The position numbers were made by a program, and so were the translations under genes. A stretch of 64,000 bases of DNA from assembly GCA_028722305.1 (NCBI GenBank), contig JAQYHB010000052.1, forward strand, positions 1 through 64,000, in the 5' to 3' direction. This document shows, piece by piece, positions 51,172 through 58,153 of the stretch; positions within the stretch are counted from its first letter, which is position 1, and each line of letters starts with the position of its first letter. The notes beneath the pieces are model-generated. The model had not been told where the DNA came from, made no database searches, and saw only the letters and a program-made list of their open reading frames with translations. Origin of the DNA: Spirochaetales bacterium. GTDB taxonomy: Bacteria; Spirochaetota; Spirochaetia; Sphaerochaetales; Sphaerochaetaceae.

Positions 51172-51807
51172 ATGAAGAAGCTTGTTACGGCTTGCGTAGC
51201 GTTGGTTGTGGCCGGCTGGAGTCTTTTCGCCGCCGAGACGGGCGCCCGCCTGGTAGTCGGCGGGTCGGTCCCGTTATACGTGCTGCCCGATCCTGGCTAC
51301 CACGAATATTCGGCGGGATTGACGTTCGCGACGTATGACGAATTCTCGTCGCTTGACGGCTGGGGCCCCTATGGCGCAGTCACGCTCGGTTTTTTCCTGA
51401 ACGGGTCGGACGGCTCCATATCGGTCGACGGGAGCGACTACGACGTCGCTTTGGACGTGTCGGCGATATTCGGGCTTTACAAGGTCCTCCAGTTGTCCAA
51501 AAAAGTCGCCATTGTATCGGCCGGAGGATTTGCGCTGAAAGAAATTACCAGGACGACCGACTACATGGCGACGTTAGGCTTCGACATCGGCCTGGGCGTC
51601 GATATTGGAGCCAGATACATGGCGAATGCAAAATCCGGCGTCATGGCCGGAGTCCGCGCCTCATGGTATCCGGCGGAATGGGGGATTGTGAAGATATCCG
51701 GCTTCGGCACGGACTCGGGATGGACGAAAGACTTCAACGCTATCCAGATGGAGCCGTATGTGGCGTACGTGTTCCATTGGACCAAGCGCAAGGGCGAGGC
51801 GTATTGA
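51172..51807 (+). CDS. Exported beta-barrel-like cargo protein
   Basis: 211 residues. Signal peptide MKKLVTACVALVVAGWSLFA-AE. The mature part has alternating amphipathic strands (GPYGAVTLGFFLNGSDG, FDIGLGVDIGARYMANAKS) and a C-terminal strand VAYVFHW, as in outer-membrane barrels. It lies inside the prophage between repressor and late genes, where cargo genes sit. GGGAGGACAGGG upstream. It resembles the two chromosomal exported proteins at 22-23.6 kb in type, not clearly in sequence. Confidence 0.6.
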   Translation: MKKLVTACVALVVAGWSLFAAETGARLVVGGSVPLYVLPDPGYHEYSAGLTFATYDEFSSLDGWGPYGAVTLGFFLNGSDGSISVDGSDYDVALDVSAIFGLYKVLQLSKKVAIVSAGGFALKEITRTTDYMATLGFDIGLGVDIGARYMANAKSGVMAGVRASWYPAEWGIVKISGFGTDSGWTKDFNAIQMEPYVAYVFHWTKRKGEAY

Positions 51808-51865
51808 GATAATCGGGTGGCTGCACCACCATCCGTACTGATAAGAATCAAAAAGGAAGGTTGAA

Positions 51866-52459
51866 ATGAAAAAAGGATTGCTTTTGGTTGCGTTTGTCTT
51901 GCTTGCCTGTTCGGCAGTTTTTGCCGGCCCGTTCGGCATCGAGATGGGTTGGACTTACGACCAGCTTGTCTCAAATGGTGTGAAGGTCATTGGAGATCCA
52001 TATGTCGACAACAATGTGGCCTCTTATGAGGTCGCACCGGAGAAGACGCACTCGTCATTTGACTATTATATTGTGAGGATTGACGAGAAGGAGGGGGTGT
52101 ATAGCATTGAGGCGTATGGTTCCATACAGACGAACGAGTTCGGGACCCAGGCCAAGGAAGCATACGAGAACATGAAGCAGCAGCTCTCCAAAGGCTACGG
52201 GAAGCCTATAGAGCTCGAGTATCTCAAGTCTGGAAGCATCTGGGATGAACCTAGGGACTGGATGATGGGCCTTGTCAAGCAGGAGAGGACATGTTCTTCT
52301 TTTTGGATGTTCGAAGGCCGTGCGGATCATCTCCAGAGTGTTATGCTGGATCTGACTGCAAAGTATACGGATACGGGTCGCTTAGTGTTGAGATATGAAT
52401 CAGATAAGACTCACGAAATTCTGGAGAGGGTCAAGGCCAGCCAGGCAAGCGTGCTTTAA
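51866..52459 (+). CDS. Exported protein, cargo of the prophage
   Basis: 197 residues. Signal peptide KGLLLVAFVLLACSAVFA-GPFG. The mature start GPFGIEMGWTYDQLVSNGVK recalls periplasmic proteins with an FGixxGmt-like start. The rest is mixed alpha/beta with FDYYIVRIDEKEGVYSIEA and a helical tail. No enzymatic motif. AAAGGAAGG upstream. Its 3' end is part of a terminator hairpin. Confidence 0.6.
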   Translation: MKKGLLLVAFVLLACSAVFAGPFGIEMGWTYDQLVSNGVKVIGDPYVDNNVASYEVAPEKTHSSFDYYIVRIDEKEGVYSIEAYGSIQTNEFGTQAKEAYENMKQQLSKGYGKPIELEYLKSGSIWDEPRDWMMGLVKQERTCSSFWMFEGRADHLQSVMLDLTAKYTDTGRLVLRYESDKTHEILERVKASQASVL

Positions 52460-52469
52460 GCCTGGCTTT
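52439..52469 (+). terminator. Terminator overlapping the end of the exported cargo gene
   Basis: AGCCAGGC (52439-52446) pairs with GCCTGGCT (52460-52467), then TTT. The stop codon lies in the loop. Confidence 0.6.
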
Positions 52470-52515
52470 GCAAACGCACGAATCGTACGGAGTTGCTGGC
52501 AAAGGAGGTTTCAGC

Positions 52516-53589
52516 ATGACAAGTAATCCTATGTGGAAATGCTTCTCGGAGGTTGATCTCTCGGATTCTTTTTTTGATTCGCTAAAGCAGGACTACAAGG
52601 AATTTAGCGAATGGTTTCAACGGAAAAGCAAGGAAGGCGCCCAAGCGCTTGTCTCGACTGATGATCTGGGTATCACGTCGTTCCTGTATCTCAAAAAGGA
52701 AGCCGAAGCTATTGAACTTGCTGGTGCTGAAGCCCTGCCGGAAAAGCAGAGACTCAAGATTGGCACATTCAAATTATCGGACCGGATTCAGGGTTCTCGG
52801 CAGGGAGAAGGCACCCTCGGCATTGCATTATGGAGATGGCGAGACGAGAAAGCCGAAGAAATATATGTCACGGTTTTCGACAAGCACGGCGACTTGATAA
52901 CCCTTCTTTCTCGCTTCGGATTTCATCTTGCAGGAAGGAACAAGCGGGGAGAGGGTATTTATGTCAAATCCCGCAAATGCTTGGATTACGGTGATCCTTA
53001 CAAATCGTTTCCCTTTGTGAGGCCGGACTTTGAGCACGCATACGTCTTGCCGATAGATGACAACTATCACGACCAGCTTTTCCCTTACTCCACTCTGTTG
53101 AGGAATCAACTTGATGTTGAACAGATTACTGCAGGCAATGGCGTTTCGAAAGTATTTATCGGATTTCCTTCTTATGGTTTGAGCTACAAGGAGGATTCTC
53201 CTATTCTCGTCTATCGGAAACACACGGGAAGCCTGACTCGAAGATATGCTTCTGCCATTACCTCCTATTGCATGCTTACTGATGTCAAATGGGTCAAAAG
53301 GGAGGGAAAAGCTTGTATGGACTTTGCCAAGTTTGCGAGTGAGGCTGGGAACAAGACTGTCTTTTCCCGGGACGAGCTCGGACAGTTTTACCAGAAGCGG
53401 AATGTCGTGATGGTGGGATTGCTGTATCTCGGATATTTTGGCGAGAGAAAGAATGTAGCATTTGACTGGCTGGACAATAATGGTCTTTTGTGGGAAGGTC
53501 ATCCGTATCAGGCTGAATACGCAAAAAGCCAATTCCTTTCCATTTTGGAGAAGGGAGGGATTGATGTACAGAATGTTGTTGTCAATTAA
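52516..53589 (+). CDS. GNAT acetyltransferase fused to a PUA/EVE-like domain
   Basis: 357 residues from ATG 52516 (AAAGGAGG 7 bases upstream). Residues ~70-155 fit a GNAT core: RLKIGTFKLSDRIQGSRQGE at the acetyl-CoA loop, EEIYVTVFDKHGDLITLLSR and FGFHLAGRNKRGEGIYVKS. The C-terminal half (GVSKVFIGFPSYGLSYKEDS then ILVYRKH) fits a PUA/EVE-like fold. The glycine-rich CoA loop is less regular than usual. It overlaps an ASCH gene by 26 bp. Such GNAT/ASCH pairs occur in mobile DNA and are suspected to act on RNA; toxin-like activity is inference. Confidence 0.65.
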   Translation: MTSNPMWKCFSEVDLSDSFFDSLKQDYKEFSEWFQRKSKEGAQALVSTDDLGITSFLYLKKEAEAIELAGAEALPEKQRLKIGTFKLSDRIQGSRQGEGTLGIALWRWRDEKAEEIYVTVFDKHGDLITLLSRFGFHLAGRNKRGEGIYVKSRKCLDYGDPYKSFPFVRPDFEHAYVLPIDDNYHDQLFPYSTLLRNQLDVEQITAGNGVSKVFIGFPSYGLSYKEDSPILVYRKHTGSLTRRYASAITSYCMLTDVKWVKREGKACMDFAKFASEAGNKTVFSRDELGQFYQKRNVVMVGLLYLGYFGERKNVAFDWLDNNGLLWEGHPYQAEYAKSQFLSILEKGGIDVQNVVVN

Positions 53590-53941
53590 TCCGGAATTCG
53601 TAAAGGAGATTTTTTCCGGTAGAAAGCGTTATGAATTCCGAAAGATAAAGTGTAAGGAAGACGTCCAGATGATGTTGATCTACGAGACTTCTCCAATCAT
53701 GCAGGTGGTTGGACAGGCTCGTATCGAAGATGTCATCATGGGGCATCCAAAAGAAGTCTGGAAAAAGACTTCAAGTCATGCAGGGATCAGCAAGCACTTC
53801 TTTGATTTGTATTTTCAAGGAAGAAAGAAAGCGGTTGCATATAAACTTGCAGATGTCCAGAAGTTCGACAGGCCATTGCCCCTTTCTCATTTTGGAATTG
53901 ACCATGCTCCCCAGTCGTTTCAATATGTCGCAGAATCTTGA
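53564..53941 (+). CDS. ASCH-domain protein
   Basis: 125 residues from ATG 53564 (GGAGGG 5 bases upstream). MLLSINPEFVKEIFSGRKRY-EFRK is the ASCH motif (PUA-related, GxKxxExR). VVGQARIEDVIMGHPKEVW completes the fold. ASCH proteins are thought to bind RNA or nucleotides. The start lies inside the GNAT-PUA gene, so the two proteins are coupled. Its 3' end overlaps the convergent gene by 22 bp. Confidence 0.8.
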   Translation: MYRMLLSINPEFVKEIFSGRKRYEFRKIKCKEDVQMMLIYETSPIMQVVGQARIEDVIMGHPKEVWKKTSSHAGISKHFFDLYFQGRKKAVAYKLADVQKFDRPLPLSHFGIDHAPQSFQYVAES

Positions 53942-54306
53942 TCTTCTGGAATAATACATATCTGGAAAGATTGGCCGATATTATGATTGTAGTAGTCGCG
54001 CTTGCAGGGGAAGCCTTTGTACTCGGTTCCGTAATCCTTCCTGATGGTTGAAAACGGTATCCTGAACTCGTTTCCAAGGAAAATCAATTGCAGATAAGTT
54101 CCGGGAGTGATAGGGAACAAAGATCCGTCTGGCTTTGTTGCATCATAAGAAAGCGTCTCCATGGGAGTTGTTCCCGTAATCTTGATTTCCTTGACCGCAA
54201 GAAGGACAGCCGTTTTCTGGTTGTGCAGTTTGGGATAATTGCTTGAGAATTTGATAACTTCCTGCATGTCTGCACTATCGAAAAAGGCGGCAAACTTGTC
54301 AACCAC
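53920..54306 (-). CDS. Unrecognised protein, possibly 5'-truncated
   Basis: 128 codons from GTG 54306; no RBS is visible and an in-frame stop lies just upstream. ETLSYDATKPDGSLFPITPG then TYLQLIFLGNEFRIPFSTIR and KRDYYNHNIGQSFQI suggest a compact beta-rich domain. The next codon for Met (54267) is also without RBS. It is opposite in orientation to the GNAT and ASCH genes and shares their lower GC. Either a third module member or a fragment. Confidence 0.5.
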   Translation of the reverse strand: MVDKFAAFFDSADMQEVIKFSSNYPKLHNQKTAVLLAVKEIKITGTTPMETLSYDATKPDGSLFPITPGTYLQLIFLGNEFRIPFSTIRKDYGTEYKGFPCKRDYYNHNIGQSFQICIIPEDQDSATY

Positions 54307-54456
54307 CCATCAATCCAGTTTCGGAGGTGCCAAGTTCTTCGAATGAAAATAAACATCTTTAATCACCTATGAAAACACTCCGGACGAATATGCGAGAGTA
54401 GACTCGTGCAACGAGAGTCTTCATGGTTTTGTTGGATTTGTCCGTGGAGCATGCAC

Positions 54457-54495
54457 AAGGCCCGGCCGGTTCACCTCCTTTCCGGCCGGGCCTTT
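54457..54495. terminator. Strong bidirectional hairpin before the late region
   Basis: Arms 54457-54469 and 54482-54494 form a perfect 13-bp stem (AAGGCCCGGCCGG and complement) followed by T. The surrounding 54307-54552 shows no gene. Confidence 0.7.
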
Positions 54496-54552
54496 GATTG
54501 TCGGGATGTCCGGCGGCCCATCATGTACCCAGGGCCGGAGGAGGGCCCCATA

Positions 54553-54855
54553 ATGACAGAGTTCGTCACTGCGGTCGTCATCTGCGGCACCATCGTCGTG
54601 TTCTCCATGGAGCTGGTCAAGCGGCTATGGAAACAACATTTCGAGAAGTTTCCCTCGTGGCTCGGCATCTGCTGCGGCATCTGGCTCAGCGGGATGGCGA
54701 CCTTCGTCTACTGCAGCGAATGGCAGTCCGGCTACAGGTGGCTGCTGGTCTGGGCGGGGGCTTTCCTCTTCCAGTATTTCGTCTCGATGGAGATTGCAAA
54801 GCGCGTGGTGGACGCGGTGGTCGGCAGGATCGCCGGCACCAGGCTGGAGGAGTGA
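54553..54855 (+). CDS. Small phage membrane protein, holin-like
   Basis: 100 residues from ATG 54553 (GGAGGAGG 8 bases upstream). Three hydrophobic stretches: FVTAVVICGTIVVFSMELV, WLGICCGIWLSGMATFVY and WLLVWAGAFLFQYFVSMEIA. The short charged tail ends GTRLEE. Size, topology and position before the terminase fit a holin, but no named family is recognised. The next gene overlaps its stop (TGATG). Confidence 0.6.
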   Translation: MTEFVTAVVICGTIVVFSMELVKRLWKQHFEKFPSWLGICCGIWLSGMATFVYCSEWQSGYRWLLVWAGAFLFQYFVSMEIAKRVVDAVVGRIAGTRLEE

Positions 54856-55307
54856 TGTGGGGAAGGTATCCGGTTGGATCAAGAGGCATGCGGATGCCGT
54901 CGTTATTGCTGTGTCTGCTGCTTGCGGCCTCCTCGCCGGGCTGGTGTTCGGCGGCGGATCCCGCAGGCATGACGGACGCGGAGATCCTGACGGAACTCTC
55001 GGAGATCTACGCACGGCAGCAGGAGAGGCTGGCAAGCGCGGAGACGACGCTGCGGAGCTTGCGTCCGATGCTGGAAGGGTCGCAGACGACCTTGCGGGAG
55101 CTGCAGGAGAAATCGACGACGCTCTCGGCGGACTTGCGGGAGCTGGGGTCGACAATCAGCGCGTCCACGACCTCCTTGCAGAGCTCGATAGAAGGCATGG
55201 AGGCGGAAATCCGCAGCCTGAAGGCGAGTAACGCCTGGCTGAGAGCGGGAGTGTGGTCGGCATTCCTGGCGACCCTCGGCGTATCCTTATTATATATGAC
55301 GCGATGA
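54855..55307 (+). CDS. Exported coiled-coil protein with C-terminal membrane segment (lysis block, frame A)
   Basis: 150 residues from ATG 54855 (GGAGGAG upstream). ATG 54888 starts a good signal peptide (MRMPSLLLCLLLAASSPGWC-SA). A long coiled coil follows (DAEILTELSEIYARQQERLA, TTLRELQEKSTTLSADLREL), then a C-terminal membrane helix (GVWSAFLATLGVSLLYM). Cys before SA is not in a standard lipobox. It could be a spanin-like lysis factor or the counterpart of the small Mu proteins preceding gp25. It wholly contains the frame-B gene. Confidence 0.6.
   Translation: MWGRYPVGSRGMRMPSLLLCLLLAASSPGWCSAADPAGMTDAEILTELSEIYARQQERLASAETTLRSLRPMLEGSQTTLRELQEKSTTLSADLRELGSTISASTTSLQSSIEGMEAEIRSLKASNAWLRAGVWSAFLATLGVSLLYMTR
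54857..55231 (+). CDS. Embedded second frame, N-terminal membrane protein (lysis block, frame B)
   Basis: 124 residues from GTG 54857, two bases after the frame-A start, sharing its GGAGGAG. KVSGWIKRHADAVVIAVSAA continues into CGLLAGLVFGGGS, forming a good inner-membrane anchor. It is followed by an Ala/Asp/Gly-rich helical domain (GEAGKRGDDAAELASDAGRV, GGLAGAGVDNQRVHDLLAEL). The layout fits an inner-membrane spanin-like protein, and spanin genes often overlap fully. It could instead be a chance frame caused by high GC; both frames having sensible topology favours a real overlap. Confidence 0.4.
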   Translation: MGKVSGWIKRHADAVVIAVSAACGLLAGLVFGGGSRRHDGRGDPDGTLGDLRTAAGEAGKRGDDAAELASDAGRVADDLAGAAGEIDDALGGLAGAGVDNQRVHDLLAELDRRHGGGNPQPEGE

Positions 55308-55313
55308 CTGGCT

Positions 55314-55336
55314 GGGCCTCGGATTATCCGGGGCCC
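55314..55336 (+). terminator. Hairpin after the lysis block
   Basis: GGGCCTCGGA (55314-55323) and TCCGGGGCCC (55327-55336) pair with one G-T. TGATTGTTT follows. Confidence 0.5.
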
Positions 55337-55356
55337 TGATTGTTTAGCCTGATGCC

Positions 55357-55668
55357 ATGGAATTTCTATCGTTGGTGAACAATCTGGGACCTACCGCCCT
55401 GATCATTCTGCTGCTGGTCATCGTGATCATGTCGATACGCCAGTACCGGGACGACGTCAGGAGCACCAAGAGCTGGTTTGCGAGCCAGATCGAGGAGCAA
55501 AAAAAACGAGACAAAGAGCAGGACGACAAAATCCTGTTTCTCCAGCAACATACCGTCTCCAAAGAGGACATGTACCAGCAGTTTGGCGGATGGCGCACAG
55601 AGCTCGCCAACGTCAACCAGAACATCCTTCATCTGACGGAACTTGTGAACAAGCAAAGGAAGGATTGA
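55357..55668 (+). CDS. Mu gp25-like (DUF2730-type) membrane/coiled-coil protein
   Basis: 103 residues. N-terminal membrane helix GPTALIILLLVIVIMSIRQY, then a charged coiled coil (SQIEEQKKRDKEQDDKILFL). In Mu-like phages a protein of this layout (DUF2730) precedes gp26, gp27 and the terminase; the following genes here match that order. No clear RBS. Role unknown. Confidence 0.6.
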   Translation: MEFLSLVNNLGPTALIILLLVIVIMSIRQYRDDVRSTKSWFASQIEEQKKRDKEQDDKILFLQQHTVSKEDMYQQFGGWRTELANVNQNILHLTELVNKQRKD

Positions 55669-55669
55669 T

Positions 55670-55972
55670 ATGGAACTCAATACGGTAAAGAAGAAAGAGC
55701 TCCGGGGAGAACTGCTTCGGTTTCTTGCGGGAATCTACCCCGAGGGCGTGATCAGGGAGAGCGTCTTCGAGACGTTTTTCGAATATTACAAGACCGAGTA
55801 CATCGAGCAGGAGATGGCGTATCTGGTGGACAAGGGCTACGTGGCGCGCAAGGACATCCCGACGCCGTTCGGCCCCACCTTCGAGAAAGTCGTCAGTTTC
55901 CGGCTGACCCCGAGCGGACGCGACGTCCTTGACGGCACATTGCCTGATACGGGCATCCAGGTCCGGAGGTGA
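55670..55972 (+). CDS. Mu gp26-like winged-helix protein
   Basis: 100 residues. LRGELLRFLAGIYPEGVIRE, then EQEMAYLVDKGYVARKDIP and VVSFRLTPSGRDVLDG, give a winged-helix (ArsR-like) fold. Gene order with DUF2730 before and DUF3486 after matches the Mu gp25-gp26-gp27 block. A role in DNA packaging control is inferred from position only. Confidence 0.65.
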   Translation: MELNTVKKKELRGELLRFLAGIYPEGVIRESVFETFFEYYKTEYIEQEMAYLVDKGYVARKDIPTPFGPTFEKVVSFRLTPSGRDVLDGTLPDTGIQVRR

Positions 55973-55975
55973 GCC

Positions 55976-56497
55976 ATGGGCAGAAGGAGCAAGGCCGAGA
56001 TGCTCGACCTGGTCGAGCGGATCGTGCGGATGCACGACGAGGAGAAGCTGACGTTCGACCAGATCGCCGACAAGCTGCAGGGAGAGGACTACGACATCTC
56101 CCGGGAGAGCGCCAGGCGGTCGTACAACAACGCGGCGGCGAAGGCGGAGAAATATAAGCTGGCGGCCGAGAGCGCCAGGGAGATCGTGAATGCGGCCAAG
56201 GGCACGAACACGGATCTGGCAGAGGCTGCGAACAGCGTCGTCGCCAACATGTTCTACGACCGCATCATGCGGATGGACGGGCTGGACTTCGAGAACGACA
56301 AGGACTTGTTCAAGGCGATGGCGCCGGTGATGACGAACCAGGTGCGCCTGGCGCAGGCGCGGCTGAACTGGCAGAACGGAGTGGAAAAGACGAAGGCGGC
56401 CATCTACGACGAGCTGGCGAAGCAACTTGGGGAGAACCCCGGGCTGCTCTCCCAGCTCCAGCAGGCGATCGCCGGCCTGAAGGTCAAGGAGAAGTGA
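55976..56497 (+). CDS. DUF3486 protein, probable small terminase (Mu gp27-like)
   Basis: 173 residues. MGRRSKAEMLDLVERIVRMH followed by TFDQIADKLQGEDYDISRES and ARRSYNN is the DUF3486 helix-turn-helix start. A long helix and a C-terminal QLGENPGLLSQLQQAIAG follow. It should recognise phage DNA for packaging. Its stop overlaps the next ATG (TGATG). Confidence 0.8.
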   Translation: MGRRSKAEMLDLVERIVRMHDEEKLTFDQIADKLQGEDYDISRESARRSYNNAAAKAEKYKLAAESAREIVNAAKGTNTDLAEAANSVVANMFYDRIMRMDGLDFENDKDLFKAMAPVMTNQVRLAQARLNWQNGVEKTKAAIYDELAKQLGENPGLLSQLQQAIAGLKVKEK

Positions 56498-56580
56498 TGT
56501 TCCGGATATTGACCGACGAGGACCTGGCATGGGTCGACAACGATTGCCGTGAGAGGAGAGGAAGCCATGGGCGCGCTTGA
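56497..56580 (+). CDS. 27-residue reading frame coupling the two terminase genes
   Basis: ATG 56497 overlaps the small-terminase stop; the frame (start MFRILTDEDLAWVDND) ends at 56580, 14 bases inside the large-terminase gene. It may be a translational bridge or a short protein. Low confidence as a product. Confidence 0.35.
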   Translation: MFRILTDEDLAWVDNDCRERRGSHGRA

Positions 56581-58153
56581 CGAGCTGGTCGCGCGGAGTC
56601 CGGAGCTGCAACGTGCCGCCCAGGACGAGCGGGAGCGCAAGGAACGTGAAGACAGACTCGCGAGGGCCGAGTCCGACTTCCCTTACTTCTGCGACACCTA
56701 CCTGAAGGATTATTTCTATTGCGGTCCTGCGGAGTACCAGCGGATCCTGTACGACATGATCCAGAGCCGGGAGCTGACCGCGATGCAGGCTGCCCGGCTG
56801 AAGGAGCTGGTACCCGGAAAGTACCAGGACTACTTCAAGCCTGCGAAGGACATCAAGGGCATCGTGGACGTCGAGCCGCGTCAGCACGGCAAGTCGACCA
56901 GAATGACATTCGCCTATCCCTTATGGTGTCTGCTATTCCACAAGGCAAACTTCATCCTGATCATCGGCGCGAGCGACGACGACGCGCAGCTGCAGATGGA
57001 CAACATCCGCTTCGCGCTGGAAGAGAACGACCGGATCCTCGCGGATTTCGGACTAAGGAAGGGCTCGCCTTGGAACAAGGGGTTCCTGAGGCTCGCCGAC
57101 GGGCCGACGGTCATGGCCAAGGGCAAGGGCGGGTCCCTGAGGGGCCGGCGCAACAAGCAGTACCGGCCGGACCTGATCATCGTCGACGACACGATGAAGG
57201 ACGATGAGAGCGACAGCAGCCAGCAGCGGGACAAGGTGTGCCGGTGGTTCAACCGGACCATCCAGCCGCTGGGCACGGACGCGCTGATCGTGGTGGTCAA
57301 CACCATCACCAACGAGGACGACCTGCCGAGCCGGCTTTTGAACGACATCAAGGCGGGGACGAAGAAGGGGTGGGTCGGCCTCAGGTTCTCCGCGCAGGTG
57401 CCTGACAGGGACGATCCGAAGGGGTGGCGTCCGCTGTGGCCTGAGCGCTACACGCACGAGGATCTCGAGAGGATCCGCAGCAACATCGGCAGCCTCGCCT
57501 ACGCCATAGAGTTCCTCAGCGAGCCGCTGAACGACGACGACCGGATCTTCAAGCCGGCATGGATCCAGAGGATCCGCACGGAGGAGATTCCGTCGGGAAG
57601 CGACTGGGTGGCGTACGAGGGGATCGACCCTGCGACCGGCGCGCACGACATGAGCGCGGTGGTCGACATCCGGCGCAACAGCCGGACCGGAGAGGTCGTC
57701 GTGGTCTCCAGCCACGGCAAAAAGGAAAGCACCGAGAGCTTCGCCGAGCGGCTGATCCAGCGCTACCGGATCTTCCGCTACCGCAAGGCGTTCATGGAGA
57801 ACGTGACGTTCCAGAACGTCTACAGGAAGCAGGTCATATCGAAGGCCGAGGCGCAGCACGTGCACCTGCCGCTCTCCGGCAAGGCGCCCGGATCGGCGAG
57901 CAAGGCCACGAGGCTGATGTACATCAGCCCAATGGTGGAGAACGGCACGATCCGGTTCGCACCGGGCAACGAAGCGCTCATCGACCAGCTGACAGGGTTC
58001 CCCGCCGCCGGCTACGACGACCTGTGCGACGCGTTGTACTATGCGGTGCTCGCGAGCGAGTCGAAAGGCGGTGGCGAGGCATACACGGGCACGAGATACA
58101 GGATGCGCGAGGTGTATGACATCCTCGCTGGCGGAAGGGGGAGGGGCAGATGA
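56567..58153 (+). CDS. Large terminase (packaging ATPase/nuclease)
   Basis: 528 residues from ATG 56567 (GAGGAAG upstream). Walker A-like EPRQHGKSTRMTFAYP, then ILIIGASDDDAQLQMDNIRF and Walker B LIIVDDTMKDDES. The C-terminal RNase-H-like nuclease has YEGIDPATGAHDMSAVVDIR with the metal Asp, and PAAGYDDLCDALYYAVL. It drives DNA into the prohead and cuts it. The portal gene overlaps its stop by 4 bases. Confidence 0.92.
   Translation: MGALDELVARSPELQRAAQDERERKEREDRLARAESDFPYFCDTYLKDYFYCGPAEYQRILYDMIQSRELTAMQAARLKELVPGKYQDYFKPAKDIKGIVDVEPRQHGKSTRMTFAYPLWCLLFHKANFILIIGASDDDAQLQMDNIRFALEENDRILADFGLRKGSPWNKGFLRLADGPTVMAKGKGGSLRGRRNKQYRPDLIIVDDTMKDDESDSSQQRDKVCRWFNRTIQPLGTDALIVVVNTITNEDDLPSRLLNDIKAGTKKGWVGLRFSAQVPDRDDPKGWRPLWPERYTHEDLERIRSNIGSLAYAIEFLSEPLNDDDRIFKPAWIQRIRTEEIPSGSDWVAYEGIDPATGAHDMSAVVDIRRNSRTGEVVVVSSHGKKESTESFAERLIQRYRIFRYRKAFMENVTFQNVYRKQVISKAEAQHVHLPLSGKAPGSASKATRLMYISPMVENGTIRFAPGNEALIDQLTGFPAAGYDDLCDALYYAVLASESKGGGEAYTGTRYRMREVYDILAGGRGRGR

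Noticed and set aside
54307..54552. tRNA or small RNA in the gap before the late genes
   Set aside because: No cloverleaf or T-loop seen; the only structure is the strong terminator hairpin.
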